Source: Symsagittifera roscoffensis (lineage: Eukaryota > Xenacoelomorpha > Acoela > Convolutidae). From it: a stretch of DNA of 64,000 nt. The DNA lies in contig NC_087062.1 in NCBI RefSeq assembly GCF_963678635.1, positions 83,042,012 through 83,106,011 of the forward strand. Direction: 5' to 3'. Within the stretch, counting starts at the first letter, position 1. The number at the start of each line of letters is the position of its first letter. Position numbers and translations under genes: made by a program. The notes beneath the pieces are model-generated. The model saw only the letters and a program-made list of their open reading frames with translations, was not told where the DNA came from and ran no database searches. This document shows positions 22,057 through 33,003 of this stretch, piece by piece.

Positions 22057-25000
22057 CACAAAAAATCATTTCAAGAGGTTGCGGACTGCTATATCATTTT
22101 AAAGCCCTTGAAGTCTTAATTAGAGTGACAACAAACTTCAGAAATTGCTCGAGCGAGTTAAGCTAGATAGTTACTTCTGTTAGATAAAAATGAATCAATT
22201 GAGCGTGAAAGTTTCATTGTTTGAAGCTCATTTCAGCGCTTCCTCGTCAATAAAAAGTTTTAAGAAACATAAAAAATAAGGTTTTTTCGTTTTTAGACAA
22301 CTGTAGTCTATTATGATTAGTTTTTATCAAGTTCAAAGCTTTCGTCTTTTCCACAAAGAAGCAACGCTCAAAAGCATCACACACTTGGAAGAAAAAAAGG
22401 TTTTTGAGCTTTTTTTTATGAATGTTATCTTTAGTTTTTGAATATTGAATTTACTTTAGTGCTTGCACAGCAAACTGCTTTCCTTGTGTTCTTTGGGATA
22501 TAGTTGATATTCGGGAAACTATTTTTTTTATATAAGCCAGCAAATCTTAGCAAATATCTGAATAATTGGAATCGGGTACAAGACTTTTGCCGATAACCAA
22601 GATTTGACTAAACTAGTCCAAGACTAACAAATTGGTGTCCGGAGACGGTATGTTTAGGAAATTTAAAATTTTCAGTCGTCTTTATTCTTTTGCCTCGATT
22701 TCTGTTGGCGTAGTCACCCTTTTTTAAAATTGCAATACCCTACGGCCTATTGAATTCAGCCATGTAAAGTGTTTCTTAAAGGGGGACTCATGTGTAGTCA
22801 CTAAATATTTTGATGATAAATGTTAGATGGTTCCAATTAGGGAGAATGGCAAGGAGGTGCCTTCTGTGCTACTATATAGCTATATTTTTTGTGATTGCAG
22901 TTTCCGATTTTTTCAAAGTTCGGAATGTTTTAATGACATATTCTGAAAAATATTGGAAAAAGTAGATATCTCATCTGCTTTTTTAATTTTTCAATATTTC
23001 TTTCCCTAGTACTAATACTTGTTTTTAGAAGTCTATTAGTTCAATCATTGATATATTCTGCAATTATTAAAATAAATTTTTGTCCTAATTTAAAAGTTTA
23101 TTCGTAATTATGATACAAAAAGTGTTCAAAAAAGTTCTCATTAGGCTTTCGACTAGCAGGAGTTATCAAATCCATAATAACATATTGATAAAGTTTTCTC
23201 AAAAAGTCGATTTTTTTGCAAGTCGAAGAATCTTAAAAGTAATATATAAATTATTTCAACTTCGAAAGTTTCAGTCTAATTTTCCTGTTTCCTTGCGTTC
23301 ATTGACGATTGCCATGGGTCTTTTGGCTATTATTGGTTTAGAGGCCAATTTCAAAGAAAAAATAAATTTTTTATTTCTGTGCTTCCAGGGGAGTAAATTT
23401 TAAGAATATCTTTTTAGATCAAAGTTTTTGTGAGCTTCCAGGTGGAGTAATGGTTAAGAATATCTTTATAGCTCAAAGTTTTTATGACAATTTTTTATTA
23501 GGCTTATTGGGTGTTTATCCAATTTTTGTCGCTTAAGTTGCCGCTCGATAAATGTTACGTAATACTTATTAAACGCCGTCGGTTGTGCTGCTGAACGTGT
23601 TATCCTCAACTTGAAGTTTTTAAAATTAAACATTAGTTATGAAGTTTTTTCAACTTAGTGACCTGTGTTTCAGTTTCTCTGTTATCCTGCAATGTTAGTT
23701 TTTTACGGTGCGCAAGTGCTTCGAAGCTCTGCTTCCCCTCTGTGTGTGGTTTTTTCCCATTTTTTCTTCAGTTTGTTTCCCGTTTTCACTATTTTGAAAT
23801 GATAAGGTGGTTATCACCCTTGGTATAAGCAAGGGTATTCAATCGGGTACTAGACTTTTTCCTGTAAGTAACTTTGTTCACCAAATGGTCAAATGGTAAT
23901 CTGTACAATTTGTACCCGCTGTATGATTGGTGTATCGCTGCAAGATTAATTAATAGCTTGGTAACTATTTTGGCTGCTTAAGTGTCTTGCGTTCACGTTA
24001 AGAGCTGGAATTTAATTTTTGTCGGATTTGAAAAGTACATTTTCGGCAGTACTTGTGGCTTTAATTTTTGGTCTGCTTTAATTCTGTAGCCTTATTTTCC
24101 AAAGTTTTTTCTTTTGTTTTTTGTTAGTTTTTATGACGAAAAAGCTCCAATCAGACAGTTTCGAGAATCAACCTTTCAAGCTCTTTACAAAAATTGAAAA
24201 ATTAAATATGAATGATCAAACTTTTTTGAAATTATTTTTCGGCTCGTGTATTTATATAGAATCAAATTCGCTCAACAATCCAATGCATCTCGCGTAGAGA
24301 AAACACTTATGCTTGAGACAACCAAGGCATAAGGTTCGAATCTATCTTTTCTGCTTTTTCAAACTATCGTCCGTCTCTTTTTTTTTCGGCTTAGTTTCTG
24401 TTGCACGGACACTGACACTCTTTGAAGATTCAGCTTTCTTTCAAACTCCTGAACGCCATTGATGGAAGTAATTGAGTAACAATGCTACAATTTCTTCGCG
24501 GGATTTTTTTGCGCTTTTTCTGAACAAGATTTTAAAAGTTTTGTTTTAGACAATGAATGAGCTCTGCTGTATATTTTAAGATCGATAAGACTCTTGAAAA
24601 ACAACTTTTTGTTAATTTTTGTTTTTCATCCGTTTTGTCTACGCTCGAAGTCATCTCTTCGCTCGAAGTCATCTTTTGCAACTTCTTCAGCGTCATGCTG
24701 TTTAGATCCTATATTTGTTGTATCGCAAGTGGTGCAAAGCTCAGTTTCGCATCTGTGTTGATGATTGTTTCAGTTTATTTATCATAGATATTTGAAAGTT
24801 TTTTTTTCAATTTTCTTCGTTGTTCATAAATTAAGGCCAAGATTTTTTATTGCATCGCATTATATTCCGGGATAAAATGTGATTTTTTTCTTTTATTTGT
24901 TAATGTTTATTGATGGTTCTTTATTGTAAAGTTATTTATAATTAATTGCTCTGATAATTGGCTTCAGTTTGTTCCACAGATTCCTAAAGAATTTCAAAAA

Positions 25001-25750
25001 AAATTCGATCAGAATAATTTATCTGATATTTTGTTATCATTTTGTCCTGGCCCCTGAGCCAACATGTTTAGCTCTAAATTTTCATTACCACAATTTTTTA
25101 AGCTTGACAGGCGTCCATTTACGTATTGTCACTCTTCTAACCGCATTGTAAGTTTTGCTTCAATGCTAATTGAATGCTTCTAATTGTCTTTCCCGACATT
25201 TTTCCTCATCGGTTTTGATTGAAGACACACATTTTGTCGATTTCGTAGCTAATGTCTCATTTTACGTCGGCTTGCTATGTTGTTTTTTTTATGTCTTGAG
25301 GAGTGCGAAGCTCGTTTTCGCAACTGCGTTAACCTTAAAGGCTTTTATTTTGGCTTACATTAAGATGCTATTCCGTTAGATACGAAACTGGTCGGCTCTG
25401 CTTTTTGCGTCCAATTTTGCAGCATTTGGCAAATATTTAAAAGCCGAATCACTTTTTTCTATACTTTGCGAAGTTAAAAGAACTAAGGCCTTCATGCGTT
25501 TGTAGATACCGCAAAGTATTTCAAATTTTCCTTAACATTTTTGACCACTCAATATTTTTTCTCATTGTCCGAATGTTTCGTTCTTCAGGACATTTTTGGC
25601 AGGGGAATTGGATGTGAAAACCAGAGATGATTTAGTCTTAATCTGACTTTTCTTTTGACTTTTAAAACGTTCGAGCTTTTTTTGTTACTCCAGTAAAATT
25701 TAATGCTTTCTCACCAGAATTTTGGGGAAAAGAATTTTTTTTTCGTGATT
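22057..25750. other. intergenic, no gene recognised
   Basis: AT-rich DNA without a supportable coding region. A 53-bp tandem duplication (unit starting gcttccagg) lies at about 23381-23487. The end of a GTCAATGAACG-family copy (ccttgcgttcattgac) is near 23293. A box-B-like aaggttcgaatct lies near 24330. A word shared with other places, tgtatcgcaagtggtgcaaa, is near 24718 (compare 49490 and 63708). These look like remains of old short elements. Confidence 0.4.
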
Positions 25751-25752
25751 TT

Positions 25753-26147
25753 CAATTTGCTTTGCAAGTATTGCCAAGCTCTTGAGTTTTTTGTTTCACT
25801 TGAGCAATAAATGGCTTTTTTGCAATTAAACGTAGATTTAATAAATCTATTTTGGATTTGTAGTTTTATATCTTAATGAATGAGGCGAAGTTTCAATTAG
25901 TATTTTAGTCGTGTTAGTTTTTTAAGTAAGTTGCCCTCGTTTTCATTTTTCAATTTGCTTTGCAAGTATTGCCAAGCTCTGAGTTTTTTGTTTCACTTGA
26001 GCAATAAATGGCTTTTTTCAATTAAACGTAGATTTAAAAAATCTATTTTGTATTTGTAGTTTTATATGTTAACGAATGAGGTGAAGTTTCAATTAGTATT
26101 TTAGTCGTGTTTGTTTTTTAAGTAAGTTGCCCTCGTTTTCATTTTTG
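25753..26147 (+). repeat. 198-bp tandem duplication
   Basis: Two adjacent copies begin with caatttgctttgcaagtatt at 25753 and 25951. They share all main blocks (gccaagctct, cacttgagcaataaatggct, gaagtttcaattagtatttt, aagtaagttgccctcg) with a handful of differences. No coding function is apparent. Confidence 0.85.
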
Positions 26148-27829
26148 GCGGTTTGACGTTTGATTTTTTCTGAAATTGACTTGATTTTCATTTGTTACAA
26201 AAACATAACATTATTCAGTTTTCTCAATTTCGGGTAGCAAAAAAGCCAATCATTACAAATTTGAGGAAATCAAAGATATTCTAAATTATTTTTCTCTTAG
26301 AAACTCTCAAGTTGGCAAATTGAGAGTTGGCAAAAGTTTCTTTTTTAGTTTTCTTGACTTCAGTAACTCCTTAAACTTGCTGTAGATCAAGTTTTTCATT
26401 TACTGGTTAGATCATTTAAATAGTGTAGAAACACAGTAACTAGCTTCGACATAAAACTGCTTCAAGCGAAATAAAAAATACACGGAGATTAATTTTTAAG
26501 TTTTGTTTGGCTAAATAAGAGGCTTCTAGTGATATAATTTTGTCAGTTAATAAACAAATAAGTTGGAGTAATTTTTGGTTGACTAAACAAAAAGTGATCG
26601 TTTTGGGGTAATTTTTTGGACACGGCTTTTGTAAAGTAAATTACACCATAATATTACTGTTACAATTTGAGCATGATTGGTTTTCATCAATTTTTGTCTG
26701 AAATCATCCCAATTTGAGAAAAACGCATTTTTAAATTCAAGTTTACAATTTTTGTCCGGATAAATCAAATCAGCACTGCAGCTTTTAACAGATATGTTTC
26801 GGAAAAGGTATTCAATTTTTGAAATAATTCTGAACTTCAAATTCGAACTATATCGAAATACTTCTTTGAAGTTTTGTGTTCTTCGTTATGTCAGCGTTTT
26901 TTGGCTTTTTCTTTAAAAAATTATATGGCAAAATTGTTGTTGAATAGAAAATATTGTTTACTTGTGCTCTTGAAATTGGGCACAAATTAAATTCCCCCAA
27001 AAAGAGCAATCATTTTGCATTGCTTTTCTGACAGTTCGAATACAGTTTTGGAAATGCGATTTACGCCACTTCACTGTCTCAAGGTCAGTATTATATCATA
27101 AATTGATAAGTGGTCCGATAAATTTGTTCAAAGCTATATAGTCATTTCTTGGACGTACCAGTTCAAGTGGGAATTTTTTACTTGTTTTTTTTTGCAGCTA
27201 AGAGATTTCGCTTTTTGTCTTATGTTCCAAAACTAACAAATGTTGTGCAAAACAGTATTTGAAAGCGATTTTCAGTATAGTGAGCAGTAGGAACTAAAAG
27301 TCTCGAGTTTTCAAATGACACTATGTTAAGTTTAATTTGACTCAAATTTTCTCTGTAAAAAAATCAACAATTTTGTTGTTTAAGTGATGTTTGATGCGTT
27401 TTTGTATCGGATTCTTTGCTGCATCAAACGTTATTTTCAAATTTCATTTCACAGTCTCATCTTTCATTTGACAGTTTCATATATATCGGTGGTTTCCAGG
27501 CGCGGATCTAGGAAAGTTGCGCGCCTCATCTCCGTAAATTGGTAAAAACTATGAAGTCGAATGCTTGAATAAATCATAGCCTTTATTGGCAAAAATTCTC
27601 GGAAACTCCATAGTTCATCATAATTTCGGTCAAGCATTACATCATAAAACATCAATAATCTGCCCGAAAACGGTACAAATGGGCGTAAAATAGCCACAGA
27701 AACCGGTAAAAATGTATTTGAAACAAATAACTCCATTTGACGGTTAACCTTAATCAAGGCTGAACCGAATTAGAACCAAAAAGCAGTAAAAGGCGGTCAA
27801 ATAGGATGAAAACCCCTTTTTCAGTATGT
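26148..27829. other. intergenic, repeat fragments only
   Basis: About 26150-26370 is a diverged piece of the GTCAATGAACG family (tttgacgtttgattttttct, attcagttttctcaatttc). At 27497 a hAT-type MITE end-like word (caggcgcggatctagg) is present without the usual body. No gene recognised. The BEL/Pao remnant begins at about 27830. Confidence 0.4.
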
Positions 27830-27944
27830 TAATACATGGGCCCGTGGGATACTCGAACCTGGTTGACCGGCGTGAGAGACTTGTTTCTTGGCCGCACGGC
27901 CATCCTGCCTTGTTTTGTCTACATTTATTATCTTGTTCCATTTG

Positions 27945-28140
27945 CAACATCCTCCGCCCCTGAAGAAGAAAGACCAGGAGCGAGCTTAACGGTCGGCCGA
28001 GTGAGTTCACGCTTGCGATCTTAACAAGAGCGGATCGTGCGCAACCGTCTTGTCCATAATGTAGCTTAACGATTCGGGCGAGAAGGAAGTATCCGCGCGG
28101 AATATCGGGATCAATCACCCATACGGGATCGCCTTTCTAA
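27945..28140 (-). pseudogene. BEL/Pao pol C-terminal domain fragment
   Basis: The minus strand reads VWVIDP, GYFLLARIVKLHYGQDGCAR and VKIASVN with a following LGRPLSSLLVFL. This matches the pattern of the domain that follows the integrase core in BEL/Pao polyproteins (pfam DUF5641: a 'G.I......G..R.V.V.......RP...L..L' pattern). It is separated from the integrase by about 340 bp of poorly readable sequence that includes a perfect inverted repeat at 28331-28367. Confidence 0.7.
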
Positions 28141-28330
28141 AGAGTGAAGTCAGACTGAGCGTACCACTTGACACGCTTATTCAATAATGGAACATACTCA
28201 CCGAGCCAACGAGACCAAATAGCGTAAGCGTACGACTGCGCTCGCATGTACCTTTTTTTGGTGGTCGAAGTGTTCCCCAGATAAAAGCGAAGGAAAGCTT
28301 GTGGCTTTATATCAAAGCAGTAGGAACTAA

Positions 28331-28367
28331 AAGCGTTAACCCCAAAGGTGGTTTGGGGTTAACGCTT
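28331..28367. repeat. perfect 16-bp inverted repeat, 5-nt loop
   Basis: AAGCGTTAACCCCAAA, then ggtgg, then its exact reverse complement. It lies in the BEL/Pao integrase C-terminal region, which would not normally contain such a palindrome. It may be an inversion-duplication scar or a tiny hairpin insertion. Confidence 0.9.
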
Positions 28368-28476
28368 CTAACTCGATACTAACGAGAGTGGTTGGCCGCG
28401 AATTCAAGGCCTGCTCAGCTAAGCAGAGTGTTGTTGCTAACACCTCTTCAGTAACTCGCCTACTGCCTAGTATAAC

Positions 28477-28848
28477 CTAAAGCACGCGTTTTACGCTTCG
28501 GACGTGGCTCTCCCAGGAGCCGCCATGATGGGGTGCACCTGGCGGATTAATTTCCCTAGCAACAGCTTTGTGTGCTAAATTGGTCAGAGCCATGCCGTTC
28601 CAGTTCTTGATGCAGGCAAGGAATTCCTTTTCCGCGCCAACGAAGTTCGTGCCGTTATCCGACCAGATCGTACTTGGTGTACCACGCCGCGCAGTGAACC
28701 GTTCAATGCCCATGACACAAGAACTAGTGTCCAGAGATGGCACAATCTCAAGGTGTACAGCCCTGGCGGTGAGGCAAGTGAAAAGAAATCCCCATCTTTT
28801 TTCAGAGCTTCTGCGAACCGGAACGGAAAGCGGTCCAAAACAATCCAC
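28477..28848 (-). pseudogene. BEL/Pao integrase core fragment
   Basis: An open 123-codon stretch has the BEL/Pao integrase core pattern. It shows the first Asp in DCFGPLSVP, then KRWGFLFTCLTARAVHLEIV, RRGTPSTIWSDNGTNFVG with the second Asp, and PPGAPHHGGSWESHVRSVKR with the catalytic Glu. All three DDE residues are therefore present. Its upstream neighbour (zinc-binding region, 29001-29561) is separated by a block of short repeats and is in a different frame, so the pol reading frame is broken. Confidence 0.85.
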
Positions 28849-28864
28849 ACCTGTATGATAAAAG

Positions 28865-28955
28865 GGTGATTGCTTATATTCGTATTATATTCGTTGTTGC
28901 TATATTCGTGGTTGCCACACCCGTGTTATTTTCGTGGTTGCTTATATTCGTGAAT
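28865..28955. repeat. short tandem repeats inside the integrase region
   Basis: Irregular reiterations of gttgcttatattcgtg-like words (ttatattcgta, ttatattcgttgttgc, tatattcgtggttgc, attttcgtggttgcttat) interrupt the integrase between its zinc-binding and core parts. They look like a microsatellite-type expansion after inactivation. Confidence 0.75.
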
Positions 28956-29000
28956 CGGACATAATTGGCTGGATGGCACTTGCTTTATGTTTACGGCATG

Positions 29001-29561
29001 TTACACATTGATTTTTGATTGACCGTAGTTGACGCAACGCAACGCAAGTATTGCATATTTCATATTTAAAACGGAGCGCATATTGTCTAAATCTTGATCA
29101 AAATGCTTATGGTGGAGGCTGCGGACCAAAAAGCGAACTAGGGTTTGACGGGCGTCGAGTAATATTGGGTGCTTAGTATCAAACTCGGTATTCACTAAGC
29201 AAACGATCCGGCTGATGGAACGAATGATACCAGCGGGATCGACAAATAGAGAGTATGTGGCCATTATACTAGTATTCTTAATAGGTTTGCCAGTGGTGAG
29301 TCTTTTCAACTCAACGGTAAAGGATTTCATCTGAGCAAGATGAATTGTCTTGTTTTCTGCAATATCAAGTTCAATGGGGTCGTTGATCCGTAAATCCTTG
29401 TCGCGAAAATGCTTTTGTGAAGGCAGCATCCTCAACGTAAACTTTTTTATATCACGTAAAGAAACTGAACTTTTCCCAATTGAATCCCTGTTCGGGATAT
29501 TTAATGAATATGACAACGGTGACGTAGGAAGATGATGTCTCCAAGCAATTATCGACATCAC
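29001..29561 (-). pseudogene. BEL/Pao integrase N-terminal (H2C2) region
   Basis: An open stretch of 186 codons. Residues read as in BEL/Pao polyproteins just upstream of the integrase core: QMKSFTVELKRLTTGKPI, YSLFVDPAGIIRSISRIVC, then HPILLDARQTLVRFLVRSLH followed by HKHFDQDLDNMRSVLNMKYA. The zinc-binding His residues are partly visible. The 5' part of this open frame is repeated 189 bp upstream on the element by a tandem duplication, which also shifts the frame. Confidence 0.75.
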
Positions 29562-29765
29562 AAGAAGGACCGTTCAAATTTAAGTGAAGGACCGTTCAAA
29601 CTTATGTGAAGGCAGCTTACACTTTTTTATACCTCATAAAAAAACTCAATTTTTTTCCAATTGAATCCGTGTTCGTGATGTTTGATGAATGTGACAACGG
29701 TGACGTAGGAAGATGATGCCTCCAAGCAATTATCGACATCACAAGAAGGACCGTTCAAACGAATT
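29414..29765 (-). repeat. 189-bp tandem duplication within BEL/Pao pol
   Basis: The block gtgaaggcagc ... gacaacggtgacgtaggaag ... cgacatcacaagaaggacc occurs at 29417-29589 and again at 29606-29760, with several differences. A further short repeat, gtgaaggaccgttcaaa, lies between them. The duplication must post-date the element's coding life because it breaks the polyprotein. Confidence 0.85.
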
Positions 29766-29899
29766 TTTTTGATCTAGTGCGTCGGGTATAAACGACCAAT
29801 CAGAAGTCCTGAGAATGCTCGGACAAATAACCAAGATTCTATTCTTGAGGGCTTCCGATGAAATCCCCCAGGTACCGGTATCGGCTGGGTTATCGCCGC

Positions 29900-30154
29900 T
29901 CAAAACACGGTGCCACTCATCAATAGTGGCCGATTCGAGGATTTCGCCGACGCGGTTAGTGACGAATACGGGTAACTTGTCATTACCCGTATTCGTTCCA
30001 GTCGTGTGGCAAGCAGAGCAGCTTGAAGCTCTAGCTTAGGTATAGATAGCGCTTTCATCGCCGCGACGCGAGTTTTACCAAAGTTGAAGGACATTTGAGT
30101 TTTGTGCAAAAACCCTACCGCACAGAAAACGTTCAATGAGCTATCACCGAACAT
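29900..30154 (-). pseudogene. BEL/Pao RNase H fragment
   Basis: The minus strand reads GDSSLNVFCAVGFL, SFNFGKTRVAAMKALSIPKL, then ELQAALLATRL. This is the characteristic BEL/Pao RNase H pattern (start of the domain, 'SF..GK.RVAP', 'IP.LEL.AA..A.R'). The first Asp of the domain is present (FGDSS). The frame is lost on both sides. Confidence 0.82.
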
Positions 30155-30479
30155 GTGAAGCTCAATTTGATCGACAGGTTCTGAGAAATAGCAGCGGGGA
30201 ATAGTCAGTTGTTCTAAGGGTGGGAGACCGGAATGCCATTCGAGAAACTTATTTCTGATGTCTTCCGGTATATCGTCACTCCAACTTTGGCCACTGATTT
30301 TACAAATATCTTTAAGCTAAAGACGGGCCCTAACTATGTATGGAGCTTCAAACCCAACAGGGTCAAACAAAGAAGAGACGAAACTCAAGTTGGTTCGTTG
30401 AGTTATTGTCGTATCGAGAGAACGATCCACACCTCTGCTAACAACCAATGTGTCTTTCTAATGGTCCCACTTAAGACCT

Positions 30480-31110
30480 AAGACGTGTGATGATTGGTCA
30501 GCACCGTTACATATTTCTTTGACGGGCGAAGAATGTGTTTGGTATACCTCGGGATTCATTGCTAAATTAATTTCATCAGCACTACTGACAAATTTAGTCA
30601 AGTTAAATCCCCCAGCTTAATAACGAAACCAAATCACGGCTTATTTTGATTGCATGGGTAACGTCCTCAAACGAATCCAAGTAATCTTCCATGTAAAATT
30701 TTTCGTTTACGACTGATGCAGCCTAAGGGTATTTGGACATAATATCAATTGCTGTTTTTCGGAAGGCGATTTTAGCGGTTGTAGGCGAATCCCATGCGCT
30801 CAATATACTGCACCTTGTACTGGTGAACTACCACACACATCGGAATTGGTATCCTCCCGCCACAAAAAACGGAGCGAAATTTGATCGCTGGCTAGGACCT
30901 CTACCTGGAGGAAAAAACCCTCTATATCCGCGGAGACAGCGTGCTTGTGCTAACGCTGACGGACTCGCAAAAAAAAATTAATTTTGGAGCATGACCGGAC
31001 CCACCAATAAGGATTTTTTTAAGGGCGTGCCGTGAAATTTGGAAGCCTCATTAAGGACTCGGCGCACCTTGCCCGGCTTGTTCGGATTTGCGACGAGGTG
31101 ATGCGGAAAA
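30480..31110 (-). pseudogene. BEL/Pao reverse transcriptase core, decayed
   Basis: Readable islands in shifting frames. The family's catalytic word FYVDDYLDS is present as FYMEDYLDS at about 30670-30697, so the first catalytic Asp is Glu. It is followed on the minus strand by FVSSADEINLAMNPEVYQ and EICNGADQSSHVLGLKWD, the usual downstream order in BEL/Pao. Several stops and frameshifts occur. The Asp change alone would be expected to abolish or cripple polymerisation. Confidence 0.7.
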
Positions 31111-31112
31111 TA

Positions 31113-31590
31113 TCACTCGCGATCGCAACGCTTACGTGGATCATGCGATTTGACAGTAACGACATAGCCTTTCCTAATATCCTCTCTAATTGTATCTGCG
31201 TATCTTCCGCGCAGTTCAGGGTCTTTACTTAACCTTCGCTCCAATGTTTTAAATTGGGCGAGTGAAGAGTAAAAATTGTTCGGCAGACTGACAATACTTT
31301 CAATCCAAAGGAAATGGTACAATGTATCTTTCGCCATCGTGAACGGTTTCAGAATTAAGGATGGATAAAGCATGTTTATCCGCGGCGGAACGGGCATGAA
31401 CCTGTTTGAAAGCATCATAAGATTCCAACTCGTACCAGGATTTTAACTGGTCATTCGAAGAAAAATCTTCAACAATGCACTTGAAACACGAAGAAGTAAA
31501 ACCAACGGACAGCGGCAACGGAGCACTTACGACCCAACCTATCGGTAGGCCAACGGAACACAGTGAAATATTATCATCTCCCAAGATCAA
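31113..31590 (-). pseudogene. BEL/Pao RT N-terminal region
   Basis: Two overlapping open stretches in different frames. One reads KSWYELESYDAFKQ and HDGERYIVPFPL, the start of the RT module. The next reads LPNNFYSSLAQFKTLERRLS and RGRYADTIREDIRKGYV, which normally follows directly in one frame. A frameshift therefore lies near 31310-31340. Confidence 0.78.
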
Positions 31591-31625
31591 CTCGATGGGT
31601 CTAATGGCGTGGTAGTAGTCTTGTT

Positions 31626-31994
31626 CTATATTAACTTCAACGTCCTCATAGGTAAATTGAGTGGGCTTACTAATTGTGGATTTTTATTCTGCAAATCAGC
31701 AGTGTTGATTAATTCGGAACCAATCCGAATTTTGTCTGTAACATATGCACACAGAGTGAACACAAAATCAGTATTACTCGGCTCGGAGAAAACTGTGAGC
31801 TTGACCCTCTGAGTCTCAACAACAGTGGTTGAAATGAAACCACCAATTGACAAAGTAACAGGCTCCCCTACTAAGCTGAGACGGTTAACGAGAGACAAAG
31901 ACACCCAAGAGTGCGTCGATGCACTATCACAAAAAACCAACGTCAGGAGACTGGTTAGATCCGAGGACACACCAAGGGTTGCAATTGGCAACAA
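31626..31994 (-). pseudogene. BEL/Pao aspartic protease region
   Basis: An open stretch beginning LPIATLGV, then VFCDSASTHSWVSLSLVNRL. This is the BEL/Pao retropepsin pattern in which the catalytic Asp lies in a D-S-A/G-S context. The second half (VTLSIGGFISTTVVETQRVK) also fits. It is cut off from the RT module by stops. Confidence 0.75.
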
Positions 31995-32099
31995 CCCTTT
32001 AGGCGATTCAATGTCATACTATTTCCTTGGACTTCAGCCTTATTTGAGACTTGAGTTTTCCTTCCGAGGAAAAAAATTTCGGCTCCATGGAGCAAGACA

Positions 32100-32265
32100 T
32101 TATGTGTGCTATCGCACTCTGGCTTCGGGCTTTTTTTATCTTTAGAACATTGCCGGAAACTATGATTGCCATTGAGGCAAGCGAAGTAAAGTTTCTGTTC
32201 AGCTACTTATTTTGCTCGCTGTGTAGCATTCTTTTGCTTGAAAACAGCACAGTTCCACAATGCAT
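32100..32265 (-). pseudogene. BEL/Pao Gag zinc-knuckle region
   Basis: The minus strand reads GSHALWNCAVFKQK, then after a stop YFACLNGNHSFRQCSKD. This corresponds to the CXXC/HX4C-type region before the protease in BEL/Pao elements. One Cys of the knuckle is replaced (Y-F-A-C). Confidence 0.6.
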
Positions 32266-32409
32266 GACTACCCTTGCAAAAACATACGGCGGGAACTTAG
32301 ACCTTTTCTGTGCTTTACTTGATACCTTAGTATTTGCTGCAAAAATTTGGTTGTTTTTGGCTGAACTGGTTCCTGGTTTCTTGCCTTAGAGTTGAGTACA
32401 CGTAACCTT

Positions 32410-32709
32410 TTAATGCCCCTTGGCCGTTTCTTTCAACCAGTTATTAAAGTCTAAGAGTGTTGGGCGCTGCCAATAATGCCTAACAGTATGCACTGACCAA
32501 GCTTCCTTGAAATTAGGCGGAAGTTCACTAACAGCTTGGTTTAACATGTTAACACTCTTTAGATCATCGTTGAATGATAATGATTTGAAAACTGCTACGA
32601 GGCCAGATATGGCAGAGGAGAAACGTATGACAATTCCCGAATTGTGCATCTTAAGTCGTGGAAAAGTACTCAGCTTATCAAGATGCGCGCTAACAATATG
32701 CGTCAACAA
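32410..32709 (-). pseudogene. BEL/Pao Gag fragment
   Basis: Open for 99 codons. It contains LNQAVSELPPNFKEAWSVHT and LLDFNNWLKETAKGH, the 'LP..l...W......F..WL' pattern of the Gag domain of BEL/Pao elements. The N-terminal part of Gag is missing because recognisable BEL sequence ends at about 32715. Confidence 0.7.
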
Positions 32710-32736
32710 AAATTCGAAAATGTATTAAAAATCCGC

Positions 32737-33003
32737 CCCGCCCCCCTCGAGAAAACCCTAGATCCGCCCCTGCATTACAAAGACCCTAATTTGACCAAAT
32801 TTTTGAAAAATGGTCAAAAAAGCCCGTTTTCGGGCGATTTTTGGAAAATTTGAAAATTTCGAACAAAAAATTGCGTTTTTTCGGCGCGCACTCCCCCCTC
32901 AAAATTTGTATAGATCGGTGCCTTCAGAAAAATTTTACGGTCAGTCAGCAAAAATGGATATCTCAAAATGGTACAAAGGGGGACTCTTTGGGTCGAATCC
33001 TTG
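32737..33003. mobile_element. rearranged hAT-type MITE (CAGGGGCGGATCTAGG family)
   Basis: A terminal end in reverse orientation (cctcgagaaaaccctagatccgcccctg, ending at 32772) is followed directly by the family's internal 3' half in forward orientation (aattgcgttttttcggcg, cgcactcccccctcaaaa, caaaaatggatatc). The junction shows a rearranged or doubled copy. It abuts the cut-off Gag end of the BEL/Pao element. Confidence 0.65.

Larger units (their letters stand above)
27830..32715 (-). mobile_element. degenerate BEL/Pao retroelement
   Basis: Minus-strand pieces of all BEL/Pao pol modules lie in the family's order: gag C-terminal part, zinc knuckle, aspartic protease, RT, RNase H, integrase with H2C2 region, DDE core, and the C-terminal domain typical of BEL/Pao. 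They are in several frames with stops, a tandem duplication (29414-29765) and a short-repeat insertion (about 28865-28955). No LTR pair was recognised. The 5' side is cut off at about 32715, next to a hAT-type MITE end. It is inactive by sequence. Confidence 0.88.

Noticed and set aside
23110-23403. Plus-strand open frame of 97 codons
   Set aside because: It overlaps repeat-family sequence, is Ser/Phe/Lys-rich and has no splice support or domain.
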